In this document: piece after piece, positions 1 to 8,600 of the stretch | How the letters are laid out: every line of letters starts with the position of its first letter | How positions within the stretch are numbered: position 1 is the first letter of the stretch | Assembly: GCA_019634415.1 (NCBI GenBank) | Contig: JAHQVJ010000046.1 | Coordinates: forward strand, 1 to 36,642 | Reading direction: 5' to 3' | Origin: Myxococcales bacterium | Lineage (GTDB): Bacteria; Myxococcota_A; UBA796; GCA-2862545 | Length of the DNA stretch: 36,642 bases | Position numbers and translations under genes: made by a program | Notes under the pieces: generated by a model | Databases searched by the model: none | Seen by the model: only the letters and a program-made list of their open reading frames with translations | Told to the model about the DNA's origin: nothing

Positions 1-137
1 ACGAGGCCAAGGGCAACCGCGTCCGCGTGGCGCTGAGCCACCTTCGCTCCGCGGGGTTCCGCGACCTGCTGATCCGTCGGAAGTCGGGCTGGCTGCTCGA
101 TCCAGAGGCGACGGTGGTCGTGGTCACGCCGGACTGA
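1..137 (+). CDS. C-terminal end of a winged-helix transcriptional regulator-like protein (partial)
   Basis: Reading from base 3, 44 codons run open from the left edge to a TGA at 135-137. The peptide contains RVRVALSHLRSAGFRDLLI followed by a short GWLLDPEATV stretch. An 'N-R-V-x-V-A-L-S-x-L-R' recognition-helix-like segment followed by a beta wing is typical of the winged-helix domains (OmpR/BTAD-like) found at the C-terminus of many myxobacterial regulators. The start and most of the protein lie outside the window, so the sensory or effector portion is unknown. It converges on the AAA+ gene, whose stop is about 140 bases away; the gap shows no clear terminator. The DNA-binding assignment is an inference from a short fragment. 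Confidence 0.55.
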   Translation, partial: EAKGNRVRVALSHLRSAGFRDLLIRRKSGWLLDPEATVVVVTPD

Positions 138-276
138 TCACACCCCCTCACCTGGCCGAGCAGATCGGGAATATGCGGCACCTTTCTAGACAATCCACCA
201 ACAACGCGCGACTACTCCCCTCAGATTTCCTCTGCCCCATCGAGCGCTCGCCAGGTAGTTTCCGCGCTGCCTGCGA

Positions 277-1509
277 TCAGTCCCGGAAGGACCACCACCG
301 GCGCTTGCCGCCGCTCCGCTTGTTCGCCGCGTCCATGTACGCCACCAGATCGTCGTACAGGTTGTCGGCGTTCGCGAACTGGGCGTAGTTGCGCGCGGTC
401 TCGAACCACCCCGCCGTGCTCGGCCGCGTGGTGCCGAGGGCGCCTTGCAGATCGGCTGCCGTGAGGTCGCGGGCCGTGCCCGTGCGCAGCGCCTCCCGCA
501 GCGGCGCCTCCACCGATCGCTCCACCAGATCCGCCAGATCGGCGCCCGACATGCCGTCGGTGCGCGCGACGATCGGCCGTAGATCGATGCCGTCCTGCAC
601 GGGACGCTCCCGCAGCTGCAGCCGCAAGATCTCGGAGCGCGCCACCTCGTCGGGCGGAGGCACGAACACCACCCGATCGAAGCGACCGGGCCGCAGCAGC
701 GCCGAGTCCACGTGCCAGGGCGAGTTGGTGGCCGCCATCACCAGCACCCGGTCGTTGGCCGAGTCCACCCCGTCCATCTCGGCCAGCAGCTGGTTCACCA
801 AGGTGCGCCCGGGCCCGTGGCGGATCTGCTGCCGGTTGGCCCCGATGGCCTCCACCTCGTCGAAGAACAACACCGCGGGCGCCAGCCTCCGCGCCTCCTC
901 GAAGAGCGCCGCGAGCTTCGCCTCGCTTTGCCCGAACCACATGTCGAGCACTTGATCGATGGCCACGTTGAGGAAGGTGGCACCCACCTCTCCGGCGGTG
1001 GCGCGCGCCAGCAGCGTCTTGCCGCAGCCCGGCGGTCCATACAGGAGGATCCCGCCGCCGCGGCTCTTGCCGTACTTCTGGAACACCTCGGGCTGCTGGA
1101 AGGGCAAGACGATCTTCATCCGGATCGTCTCCTTGAGCGCGTCGAGACCACCCACGTCGCTGAAGTCCACCGTCTGTCGGTTCGGCTCCAGCGCCAACAG
1201 CTCGGTCTCCTCGGACCCGCCCTTCAGCGCCACCAGCCCACCCCGGCGCACGGCATCCAGATCCGCCAGGGCAGCCAGCTCCTCCTCGGGCTCGGGCTCG
1301 GGAGCCAGCCGCTCGACGAGCGCCTGCGCCTGCTGGGCCTCCTCTCCGTCGAGGTGAGGCAGGCTCGCGCGCGCTGCCTCCACCGCCTCGTTGTGGCGAC
1401 CGAGCTCCGCCAAGATCTGCGCCACCTGGAGGCGCAGGGGTCCGTTGTCCGGGGTGACCGCCAGGGCCGAGCGCAGCCCGGCCAGCGTGCGCTCCAAGAT
1501 GTCCGACAT
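277..1509 (-). CDS. TPR-containing AAA+ ATPase (FtsH/CDC48-type ATPase module)
   Basis: A 410-residue protein. Residues 1-70 form short helical TPR-like hairpins (LRLQVAQILAELGRHNEAVE), followed by a Glu/Pro-rich linker. Residues 112-300 are a classical AAA module: the pre-Walker 'DVGGLDALKETI' helix, Walker A GPPGCGKT (158-165), Walker B VLFFDEVEAIG (213-223), sensor-1 Asn in AATNSPW and the arginine-finger segment LLRPGRFDR. The C-terminal lid has the usual 'DGMSGADLADLVERSVEAPLREAL' helices, here spanning about residues 315-340. All ATPase residues are present, so it should be an active hexameric remodeller. There is no protease or membrane segment; the TPR region probably recruits substrate or partner. 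It is last in a minus-strand operon, 7 bases after the TPR/membrane protein, which may be its membrane partner. The client is unknown. Confidence 0.85.
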   Translation of the reverse strand: MSDILERTLAGLRSALAVTPDNGPLRLQVAQILAELGRHNEAVEAARASLPHLDGEEAQQAQALVERLAPEPEPEEELAALADLDAVRRGGLVALKGGSEETELLALEPNRQTVDFSDVGGLDALKETIRMKIVLPFQQPEVFQKYGKSRGGGILLYGPPGCGKTLLARATAGEVGATFLNVAIDQVLDMWFGQSEAKLAALFEEARRLAPAVLFFDEVEAIGANRQQIRHGPGRTLVNQLLAEMDGVDSANDRVLVMAATNSPWHVDSALLRPGRFDRVVFVPPPDEVARSEILRLQLRERPVQDGIDLRPIVARTDGMSGADLADLVERSVEAPLREALRTGTARDLTAADLQGALGTTRPSTAGWFETARNYAQFANADNLYDDLVAYMDAANKRSGGKRRWWSFRD

Positions 1510-1516
1510 GGTGCCG

Positions 1517-2455
1517 TTACTCCAACCAAGGATAGACGCGGCGCAGCAACGCCCGCGTGATGGGCTCCGCGAACCACGTGTACAGGCACAGCCCGAGGTA
1601 GCCGAAGGTCAGCGCCTGGCGGGCTTGGCCATACTCCGGCGGGACCAGTGCGATCACCGCGGCATACACCGCCCACAGGCCGAACACGATGGCCAGCTGA
1701 CCGTCTCGTCCCTGCCGCCGCAGCAGGTCCGTCCAGGCCATCATCGGGCGGTACCACCAGTACTTGCCCTTCACCAACGTCGACAGGCCCGACAGGGCGA
1801 GTGCGTTGCTGGGGTCCACGCGCAAGGCGGTGCGAAAGGCGCTCTCGGCCTCCTGGTGCCGCCCCGCCAGCAGGCTGACGTGGCCGAACAGCGCGTGGTT
1901 GTCGGGGTCGTGCGGGTCGATGCGCAGTGCTGTGCGAACCGCATCTTCCGAGATCCGCCAGTGACGGGGATGCACGTGCAGCAGCAGCTCGCCGCGCAGC
2001 CGGTGCAGCTCGGGCGCGTCCGGGTTCAGCGACAGCGCCTGCTCGGCCGCCTCGAGCGCCTGCACGTCGGCGTCGCACATCGACAGCAAGCGCGCATAGA
2101 TCATCCAGTGATCGGGATCGTCTGGCGCGATGGCGAGGGCCCGCCGGATCGTCTGCTCCGACTCGGAGAAGCGGCCGAGGGCCAGCAACGCGACCGCCCG
2201 GTAGAACATCGCGAGATCGGAGTCAGGTGCCAGGGCGAGCGCACGGCCGGTGGCCTCCAGCGCGTCGGCCGCTCGGTCCGCCTGCAGCAGCACCTGGGCC
2301 AGCATGACGTGCGGCCCGGGGGACTCGGGGCTCGCCGCAATGGCCGCCATCGCCCGCTCCTGGGCCGCGTCGATGCGCCCCACCGCCAGCAGGTGGTCGA
2401 TCTGCGACGCCGCGTGGAATCCCTGCTGCGCCACCGGATCCAGATCGTCGCTCAC
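1517..2455 (-). CDS. TPR protein with two C-terminal membrane segments
   Basis: 312 residues from a GTG start at 2455. This start overlaps the TGA of the upstream gene (GTGA), implying translational coupling; a G-rich stretch just upstream can serve as ribosome-binding site. An open frame continues upstream but gives Ala/Arg/Gly-rich low-quality protein, so it was not used. Residues 10-235 are about six tetratricopeptide repeats with the usual A8-G/A20-P32 pattern, for example ALALAPDSDLAMFYRAVALL and ALRIDPHDPDNHALFGHVSL. The last 60 residues hold two hydrophobic stretches (LAIVFGLWAVYAAVIALV and LTFGYLGLCLYTWF), so the TPR face is probably cytoplasmic and membrane-tethered. Its neighbours suggest it scaffolds the AAA+ ATPase at the membrane. 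The function beyond scaffolding cannot be read. Confidence 0.75.
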   Translation of the reverse strand: MSDDLDPVAQQGFHAASQIDHLLAVGRIDAAQERAMAAIAASPESPGPHVMLAQVLLQADRAADALEATGRALALAPDSDLAMFYRAVALLALGRFSESEQTIRRALAIAPDDPDHWMIYARLLSMCDADVQALEAAEQALSLNPDAPELHRLRGELLLHVHPRHWRISEDAVRTALRIDPHDPDNHALFGHVSLLAGRHQEAESAFRTALRVDPSNALALSGLSTLVKGKYWWYRPMMAWTDLLRRQGRDGQLAIVFGLWAVYAAVIALVPPEYGQARQALTFGYLGLCLYTWFAEPITRALLRRVYPWLE

Positions 2456-2937
2456 GCGCCCCCCAGCAGCGACAGGACGGGTAGCTCCACCAAGATCTGC
2501 AGCTCCCGCGGCGCGGCGAAGATCCAGGCGAAGGCCGGGAGGATCACGTAGGCGAGGCTGATCATGGGGCCCTCGAGCAGTCGATGGCCCCGCACGTGGG
2601 GCTGGAGGATCCGATGCAGCATCACCCCCAGCGCCACCGACACCAGGCGAACCACCAGCACGACGACGGGGAGGTTGTCGGTGGGAAGCCCCGCGGCCAA
2701 CACCACCGTGAGGAGCACCAGCGGGCTCACGAAGCCCACCATCCCGATGGCGAGGGCGCCCAGCGCAGCGCCGAGGCGCCGCAGGAGCACCGCCTGCCCA
2801 CACGCCACCACCGCCACGGGGACGATCCCCACCATGAGTGCGGTGTAGATGAAGCCCTCGGAGGGCACCAGAGGGATCGGTGAGCGCCGCCCGTCGGGAA
2901 CGCGAGAGAGCTGAGGCCCGGCGGTCAGCAGACGCAT
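2452..2937 (-). CDS. Small polytopic membrane protein of unknown function
   Basis: 161 residues with about five hydrophobic segments (residues 28-50, 55-80, 83-105, 120-140 and 142-158). The ATG at 2937 was chosen because residues encoded upstream in the same frame are Cys/Arg-rich and not protein-like, and because it begins just before the first amphipathic stretch. The protein has no motif I recognise; the layout of a cytoplasmic N-terminus followed by five closely packed helices is reminiscent of Yip1-type proteins, but that is only a resemblance. Its stop overlaps the GTG of the TPR/membrane gene, so it is first in a three-gene operon with that gene and the AAA+ ATPase. The 157 bases upstream, shared with the divergent glycosyltransferase gene, should contain the promoters of both. 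Confidence 0.6.
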   Translation of the reverse strand: MRLLTAGPQLSRVPDGRRSPIPLVPSEGFIYTALMVGIVPVAVVACGQAVLLRRLGAALGALAIGMVGFVSPLVLLTVVLAAGLPTDNLPVVVLVVRLVSVALGVMLHRILQPHVRGHRLLEGPMISLAYVILPAFAWIFAAPRELQILVELPVLSLLGGA

Positions 2938-3094
2938 CCCGGCCGACCTAACACGGATGCTCGCATCGCACGCGTGCAATCCTCGAATCGCCCTCACGCC
3001 CTCGCCCGGGACACCCTCGCAGCGCGTGCTGGAGTGCACCACGCAGGGTACCGTCGGAGGCACTGGTTCGGCTCGACGAGCCCTCGGGGGAGAG

Positions 3095-4345
3095 ATGCGG
3101 CCCAGGGCCTACGCCCTGTACACCACAGCCTGTGTCGGCACCGTACTCGCCTACCACGCGCTGGTGTTCGACTCCGTGCTGGCGTGGCTCAAGTCGCTGG
3201 GTCCTTCGCCGCTGCTGCTCCACGACTTCGTGGGGATCTACTACCCGATGGGCGAGGCGATTCTGCAGGGCGCCACTCAGCCCGTGTTCGGCTTCTTGTA
3301 CCCCCCGGTGTCCGCTCTCGTCTTCGCGGCCATCGCGCTGCTCCCTGCGGAGGTGGCGCCGTGGCTGTGGGGTGGGCTCGTGGTGGCCAGCACCCTGGCC
3401 CTTCCCACCGTGGCGCGTCGCGCCCTGCCCGAGGCCCCTCCGTGGGTCGAGCCGGTGGCCCTGACGCTGCTCGTGTGGTCCATCCCCACCTGGCACAACC
3501 TGCGCTTCGGTCAGGTGAGCGCCATGCTCCTGCTGCTACTGCTCGCCTCGGTCGTCGATCAACAGGCCGGCAGGCCCCGCCGCGCCGCGCTTTGGCTCGC
3601 CATGGCTGCCGCCGTCAAGCCGCACCTGCTGGTCTTCGCGTTGCCCCTCGTGATCCGCCGCGAGGGCCGCGCGCTGGCCTGGCTGACGCTGTTCCTGAGC
3701 GTGCTGCTGTTCGTGCTGCCCGCGCTGGTGCTGGGTCCCCTCGGCACGCTGGGGTTCTACGCGAACGTGGTGTGGCAGATGGCCGACCGGTTCGGCTCGG
3801 GCGAGTGGGACTACAGCAGCCAGCTCCTCGCCAACGCAGCGCTGCGCATCGCCGACACCAAGGACTGGCCCTGGGTCGTGGGAGTGGAGCGCGTGGTGCG
3901 CGTGGCGGGCCTGATCGGCTGTGGGTGGTGGATCTGGCGACGTGCGCGCGATCCTCACCCCAGCGGCTTGCGAGATGCCGCCTGCATCCTGCTGTGCAGC
4001 ACGCCGCTGTGGGTGCCGAGCAACTGGCCCCACTACTTCGTGTTCCTGCCCATCTGTCAGGCGTGGGTGGCGGTGGACGTGATGAACCAGGCGCACCGAC
4101 TCCGCAGACGCCTCGCTGGCGTAGCGCTGGTCGCGAGCATCGCGATGCTCAGCGTGTTCGCCTTCCACGCCTCGCCGCACCGCATCTGGTACTTCGGTTG
4201 GGCATTCCCCATCTGGTCGAGTGCGCTGGTGTTGCTCGCCCACTGGATGGCGATCAGCGGTCGGCGATTAGCGATTAGCGGTCAGCGATTAGCGATTAGC
4301 GGTCAGCGATTAGCGATCAGCGATCAGCGGTCGGCCGACACCTGA
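3095..4345 (+). CDS. GT87-like (DUF2029) polyprenyl-phosphate-sugar glycosyltransferase
   Basis: 416 residues. The ATG at 3095 is preceded by GGGGGAGAG, a strong ribosome-binding site. About eleven hydrophobic segments span the protein. The first periplasmic loop carries HDFVGIYYPMGEAILQG and then FLYPPVSALVF, matching the 'DF..YY..A.AIL.G....Y.YPP' signature of GT87 (GT-C fold) enzymes; a later AAAVKPHLLVFALPL matches the 'lK.qP..l' helix of the family. Such enzymes transfer sugars, often mannose, from lipid-phosphate donors on the outer face of the inner membrane. The acceptor is unknown. The last 30 or so residues (LAISGQR repeated) are not native GT87 sequence: they are translated from a heptanucleotide repeat array that also supplies the stop region. 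The gene is divergent from the AAA+ operon. Confidence 0.75.
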   Translation: MRPRAYALYTTACVGTVLAYHALVFDSVLAWLKSLGPSPLLLHDFVGIYYPMGEAILQGATQPVFGFLYPPVSALVFAAIALLPAEVAPWLWGGLVVASTLALPTVARRALPEAPPWVEPVALTLLVWSIPTWHNLRFGQVSAMLLLLLLASVVDQQAGRPRRAALWLAMAAAVKPHLLVFALPLVIRREGRALAWLTLFLSVLLFVLPALVLGPLGTLGFYANVVWQMADRFGSGEWDYSSQLLANAALRIADTKDWPWVVGVERVVRVAGLIGCGWWIWRRARDPHPSGLRDAACILLCSTPLWVPSNWPHYFVFLPICQAWVAVDVMNQAHRLRRRLAGVALVASIAMLSVFAFHASPHRIWYFGWAFPIWSSALVLLAHWMAISGRRLAISGQRLAISGQRLAISDQRSADT

Positions 4346-4368
4346 ACGCCGAACGCTGACACCTGACC
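4250..4368 (+). repeat. Heptanucleotide tandem repeat array (GCGRTYR units)
   Basis: From 4250 to 4333 there are twelve uninterrupted 7-base units, variants of GCGATTA, GCGGTCA, GCGATCA and GCGGTCG. Five more degenerate units (GCCGACA, CCTGAAC, GCCGAAC, GCTGACA, CCTGACC) follow to 4368. Three units make 21 bases, so the translation repeats every seven residues as LAISGQR. The array begins inside the glycosyltransferase gene and contains its TGA at 4343-4345. It resembles the short tandemly repeated heptamers known from cyanobacterial and some myxobacterial genomes. Confidence 0.95.
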
Positions 4369-4408
4369 ACCCACAGCCGTAAGCTGATCACCGTGTTCGG
4401 AGTTCTTC

Positions 4409-5167
4409 ATGCGCTGGTTCGTCGTCGGCCATTGTCTCGTCACTGCTGCCTGTGGCCCCAAGGCACCTCCGTCCGCAGCGGCTGCGCCCGCCGTGGTACC
4501 CGAGCCGGAATCGGGCGCGACTCCGTCGCGCTACGATGCCCTTGAGCCCTTGCCTTCGGCTGCGGGCCTTCCGGTCCCTCCCGACGTGACGGCGACGGAG
4601 GTGGAGCGTCCCGACCTGCCCCCCATCGACGTGCTGCCCGACGACTTCGAGCATGGCGGCAGCGAGCGCGAGGCGTCCGACATCGACATGGTGGTGCTGC
4701 ACACCATCGGAGGTCCTGCCTGCGTGGACGGCGAGATCCAGTTCGGCGACCCCGGACGGGACGCCGTGTTCTGGCGCGACTGGTTCACCACCCAGGGCGG
4801 CAAGAGCATCCACTACATCATCGGGCGGGACGGCGACATCGCCCAGCAGCGCCCCGAGCTGCGCACCGCCGGGCACGTGAGCTTCGGCGGCGTGAAGCCG
4901 AACGTCAACAAGCGCTCCATCGGGATCGAGCTGATCAACCGCGGCAACGGCGAGGACCCCTTCCCCGAGCCCCAGCTGCTGGCCACCATCGCCCTGCTCC
5001 AGGACATCACCTCTCGCCGCCAGCTCGACCGAAGCGCCGTCTGGGCCCACTCCGATCTCGACACCCGCATGCAAGACCCGCCCTGCGAAGATCACCCCCG
5101 AAACGTCGACCCAGGCGCCGCCTTCCCCATGCAACGAATCAAGGCGGCCCTCACCGCTCCCGAGTGA
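4409..5167 (+). CDS. N-acetylmuramoyl-L-alanine amidase (Amidase_2/PGRP fold), probable lipoprotein
   Basis: 252 residues. A short signal ending VTAAC (Cys15) suggests lipidation, although Thr at -3 is not ideal. A Pro/Ala-rich linker (16-85) follows, and then an Amidase_2 domain. Expected zinc/catalytic residues are visible: His98 in VVLHTIGG, Glu174 in SIGIELINRG, His214 in WAHSDLD and Asp in RNVDPG; the GGKSIHYIIGRDG strand is also typical. The usual Lys of 'RK.DPG' is Asn. These enzymes cut the amide bond between MurNAc and the stem peptide, so the protein probably trims peptidoglycan from the outer-membrane side. Residues 33-56 of the linker are encoded by a copy of a dispersed 70-bp hairpin element also found at 19029 and 25466, apparently an in-frame insertion. 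It follows the heptamer array after about 40 bases. Confidence 0.85.
   Translation: MRWFVVGHCLVTAACGPKAPPSAAAAPAVVPEPESGATPSRYDALEPLPSAAGLPVPPDVTATEVERPDLPPIDVLPDDFEHGGSEREASDIDMVVLHTIGGPACVDGEIQFGDPGRDAVFWRDWFTTQGGKSIHYIIGRDGDIAQQRPELRTAGHVSFGGVKPNVNKRSIGIELINRGNGEDPFPEPQLLATIALLQDITSRRQLDRSAVWAHSDLDTRMQDPPCEDHPRNVDPGAAFPMQRIKAALTAPE
4505..4574 (+). repeat. Two-hairpin dispersed element, copy A (in frame within the amidase gene)
   Basis: 70 bases bounded by CCGGAA and TTCCGG. The first hairpin is perfect: GCGCGAC (4515-4521), loop TCC, GTCGCGC. The second is a bulged stem around a TTC loop, near GCCTTCGGCTGCGGGCC. Compared with the reverse complement of 19029-19098 I count 64 of 70 identical bases. 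It is read through as amidase residues 33-56 without disturbing the frame or introducing a stop. Confidence 0.9.
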
Positions 5168-5207
5168 GAGAGGCGACAATACGGGTCGCCCTCGCTCTGG
5201 AGGCCCC

Positions 5208-5615
5208 GTGACGACCTGGATCCTCGCCGTGCTCGCCCTGTGGGTGGCGCAGACCTTCTTGCCCACCACCATGCGGCTGGTGCAGGCCCCCGACATGAGC
5301 AACTCCACCATGGACCACCTCAAGGGCAAGGACAACGCCCCAGAGCTGTCGATCATGGGAGGACGAGCCAACCGAGCGCTCGACAACCTGCAGCAGGCAC
5401 TGCCCGTCTTCCTGACCCTGGCACTGCTCCTCGAGATCCGCGGAGTCACCGACTCACTGGCCATCCAGGGTGCGATGGTCTTCTTCGTCGCCCGCGTGCT
5501 GTACGTGCCCGCCTACATGGTGGGCATCCTGGGCGTGCGCAGCACGGTGTGGTTCGCCAGCTGGGTGGGTCTGGGCATGATGATCGCCGCGCTGCTCGGG
5601 AGCGGAATCTCGTAG
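5208..5615 (+). CDS. MAPEG-family membrane protein
   Basis: 135 residues from a GTG at 5208 with CTGGAGG just upstream. Four hydrophobic segments are visible (3-18, 60-80, 85-108 and 112-132). The motifs GRANRALDNLQQALPVF and the following ARVLYVPAYMVGI match the MAPEG family (membrane-associated proteins in eicosanoid and glutathione metabolism): 'R..Ra..N..E.lp.F' then 'aR..Y...Y..g....R'. The characteristic Glu of the motif is Gln here, as in many bacterial members. Eukaryotic relatives are glutathione transferases or peroxidases; the role of bacterial ones is mostly undefined. It lies between the amidase gene and the polyketide synthase gene, 61 bases before the latter, but nothing ties its function to either. 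Confidence 0.85.
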   Translation: MTTWILAVLALWVAQTFLPTTMRLVQAPDMSNSTMDHLKGKDNAPELSIMGGRANRALDNLQQALPVFLTLALLLEIRGVTDSLAIQGAMVFFVARVLYVPAYMVGILGVRSTVWFASWVGLGMMIAALLGSGIS

Positions 5616-5676
5616 GGTTGTCCGCATTCGCGAGGAAGCAAGCGGTCCACGCCCCGGGCGCGGTTACCCCGGTGGC

Positions 5677-8600
5677 ATGGCTCGCCCCATCGCGATCACC
5701 GCCGTCGAGCTGCTGCTGCCCGGCGGCGTAGATTCCCTCGATCAGCTGCAGCAGGCGCTCCTGGCTGCCACCCCCCACGTGGGGCAGCTCCCACCAGGCC
5801 CGCGACACGGCTCCTGGAGCGCACCGCCCCCTGCCGCCTGGGCCCAGGGCATCGAGCACTTCGATCCCTCGCTCTTCGGCCTGTCGCTGGCCGAGGCCAC
5901 CCTCCTGGATCCCCGCCATCGACTGCTGCTGACTGGTGCGCGCCGCGCGCTGCACGCCTCGGGGGCTCTCGATCACGCACAGCGCTGCGGCGTGTTCCTG
6001 GGACTGGGCGCCTCCGAGTACCGGGAGCTGTGCCCGCCCGGCGATCCGCGTACCGCCACCGGCACCGAGTCCAGCACCGCCGCTGGCCGCATCGCGCACA
6101 CTTTCGATCTGGGCGGCCCCACGCTGGTGGTGGACACCGCCTGCTCCTCGGCGCTGGTGGCCCTACACCTGGCCGTCCGCGCCCTCCGATCCGGAGACTG
6201 CACCGTGGCCCTCGTGGGGGCGGCCCACCTCATCGGCTCCCCCGCAGGGTGGGAGCGGCTGGCACGCACCGGGATCCTCTCTCCCACCCACCGCTGCCGT
6301 CCCCTCGACCAAGGCGCCGACGGCACCGTGCGCGGCGAAGGGGGCGGCCTGCTCGTGCTCCAGCCCCTCGACGAGGCCGAGCGGGCGGGCGCCGCCGTGA
6401 TCGGCGTCATCGCGGGCACCGCCATCGGCCACGACGGGGCCGCTGCCGGTCTGACCGTGCCCAACGGCCCAGCACAGCAGCGGGTGGTGCAGGCCGCCCT
6501 GCGAGACGCTGGGCTGTCCCCGGACGACCTGTGCGTGCTCGAGGCCCATGCCACGGGCACGGCCCTGGGCGATCCCATCGAGATGGCCTCGCTGCAGGCC
6601 GTCTTCGGGGATCGATCCGTCCCCGTCACCGCCACCAAGGCCGTCTTCGGTCACCTCGAGGCGGCCGCTGGGCTGGTGGGGCTGCTGGCCGCCCTGGCTG
6701 CCCTGCGGGCCGGCACCGCACCCCGCATCGCCACCCTGCACAACCCGTCTGAGCGCCTGCCCGACCGTGGACCGCGCCCCGCCGCCGAGGACGTCGCTCT
6801 ACCAGAGGCCGGGTACGCCGGCGTCAGCGCCTTCGGCCTGTCGGGCACCAACGCCCACGTGGTGCTGCGCGCCGGACCCGACGCGCCCCCCACCACGGAT
6901 CTGCCCCAGGGTCAGCCCGTTGCCCTGTGGGTGTCCTCGGCGCCACCAGTGGGCGCCCCAGCCGAGATCGCCCAGCCCGAGGACGTGCGTGGCGCCATCG
7001 CCGCGGTGCTCGGCGGAGATCCCGCACGCATCCCCGCCGAGCGCTCCCTGTTCGAGATCGGGCTCGACTCCGTGGGCGCCGCCGAGCTCGCGCGTCGCCT
7101 CGACGTGCCCGTGGCCACCATCTTCGAGCACCCCACCCTCGCGAGCCTGCAGGCCCGACACGGCGGACGCCCCTCGCGCCACGCCACCGCCAGCACGCGC
7201 TCCTCGTCGCCGGTGGCGATCGTGGCGGCGGCCTGCCGCTTCCCCGGGGGCGTGACGGATCTCGCCAGCTACTTCGAGCTGCTGTGCTCCGACCGCGATC
7301 CGGTGGGCCCTGCTCCCCCTGGCCGCGACGTCACGGGCCCCGGCGGCTTCCTCGACGACGTGTTCGGCTTCGATCCCGAGGCCTTCGAGCTGTCGACGCG
7401 GGAGGCCAGTGTGATGGACCCGCAGCAGCGTCTGTGGCTCGAGGTGGCCGCCGAGGTGGTGGAGCGCGGCGGCCTCCGCGACGCAGATCTAGCCCAGACC
7501 GGCCTGTTCGTGGGGGCCGCGGAGAGCCAGTACCTGCGCGCGTGGGAGGAGCCGGACGTGGGCGTGGGCAACGAAGGCAGCTTCGTGGCCGGTCGCAGCG
7601 CCCACGTGCTGGGCCTGGGCGGACCGGTGATGACGCTGAACACGGCCTGCTCGGCGTCGCTGGTGGCGGTGCACACGGCCGTGCGCGCCCTGGCGGACGG
7701 GGAGTGCACAGCCGCCATCGCCGGCGGCGTGAGCCTGCTGCTGTCGCAGGCCGCCCAGCAGATGCTGGGCGCCCTGGGCGTGCTGTCCCCCAGCGGCCGC
7801 TGCCACAGCTTCGATCGCCGTGCGGATGGCTACGTGCGCGGCGAGGGGGCTGCAGCGGTCCTGTTGATGCGCCTCGACGAGGCGCTGGACCGAGGGCACG
7901 AGGTGCTGGCCGTGGTGCGCGGCTCCGCGGTGGCCCACGACGGCCGGACCGGCGGCGTCGCCGTGCCCGGACCGGGAGCGTGGCGACGCGTCGTCTCCCG
8001 CGCCTTGGCCCACGCCGATCTGCAGGGCGACGACATCGGCTACGTGGAGGCCCACGGCAGCGCCACCCCCCTGGGCGACGCCATCGAGGTGCGCACCCTC
8101 GGCGAAGCCCTCGCGGAGGCCGGACGCTCGGGTCCGGTGTGGACGGGCTCGGTGAAGTCGCGCCTGGGCCACCTGGAGCAGGCTGCAGGGATGGCGGGCC
8201 TGCTCAAGGTGGTGGCCATGCTGCAGCACGGCTGCCACACCCCCAACCTCCACTTCGAGGCCCTGGGGCCCGAGCTGCCCCGCGGCGTGGTGCGCGTGCC
8301 CACCCGCGTGCAGCCCTGGGACGGCCCACGCGTGGCGGGGGTGAGCGCCTTCGGGATCAGCGGAACCGCCGCACACGTGATCGTGGCGGCTCCGCCGGTG
8401 CAGCGGCCCACCGAGGCAGCTCGAGCAGGGCCCGTCTGGTTGCCCCTGTCGGCGCGCACCTCCGCTGGTCTGGTGGGTCTCGCCAAGCGCGTGGCGACCG
8501 CCATCGAAGGCGGGCAAGCGCCTGCCGACGTCGCTCGCACCCTCGCCACGCGCGCCCCTCGCGCCGTTCGGGCCTCGCTGGTGGCCCCCCCCGACGAGCT

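Noticed and set aside
4250..4368. CRISPR array or direct-repeat binding-site cluster
   Set aside because: Units are only 7 bases and contiguous with no spacers, so this is a microsatellite-like array.
5677..6900. KS1 as a KSQ-type decarboxylating loading domain
   Set aside because: The active-site residue is Cys156 in DTACSSAL, not Gln.
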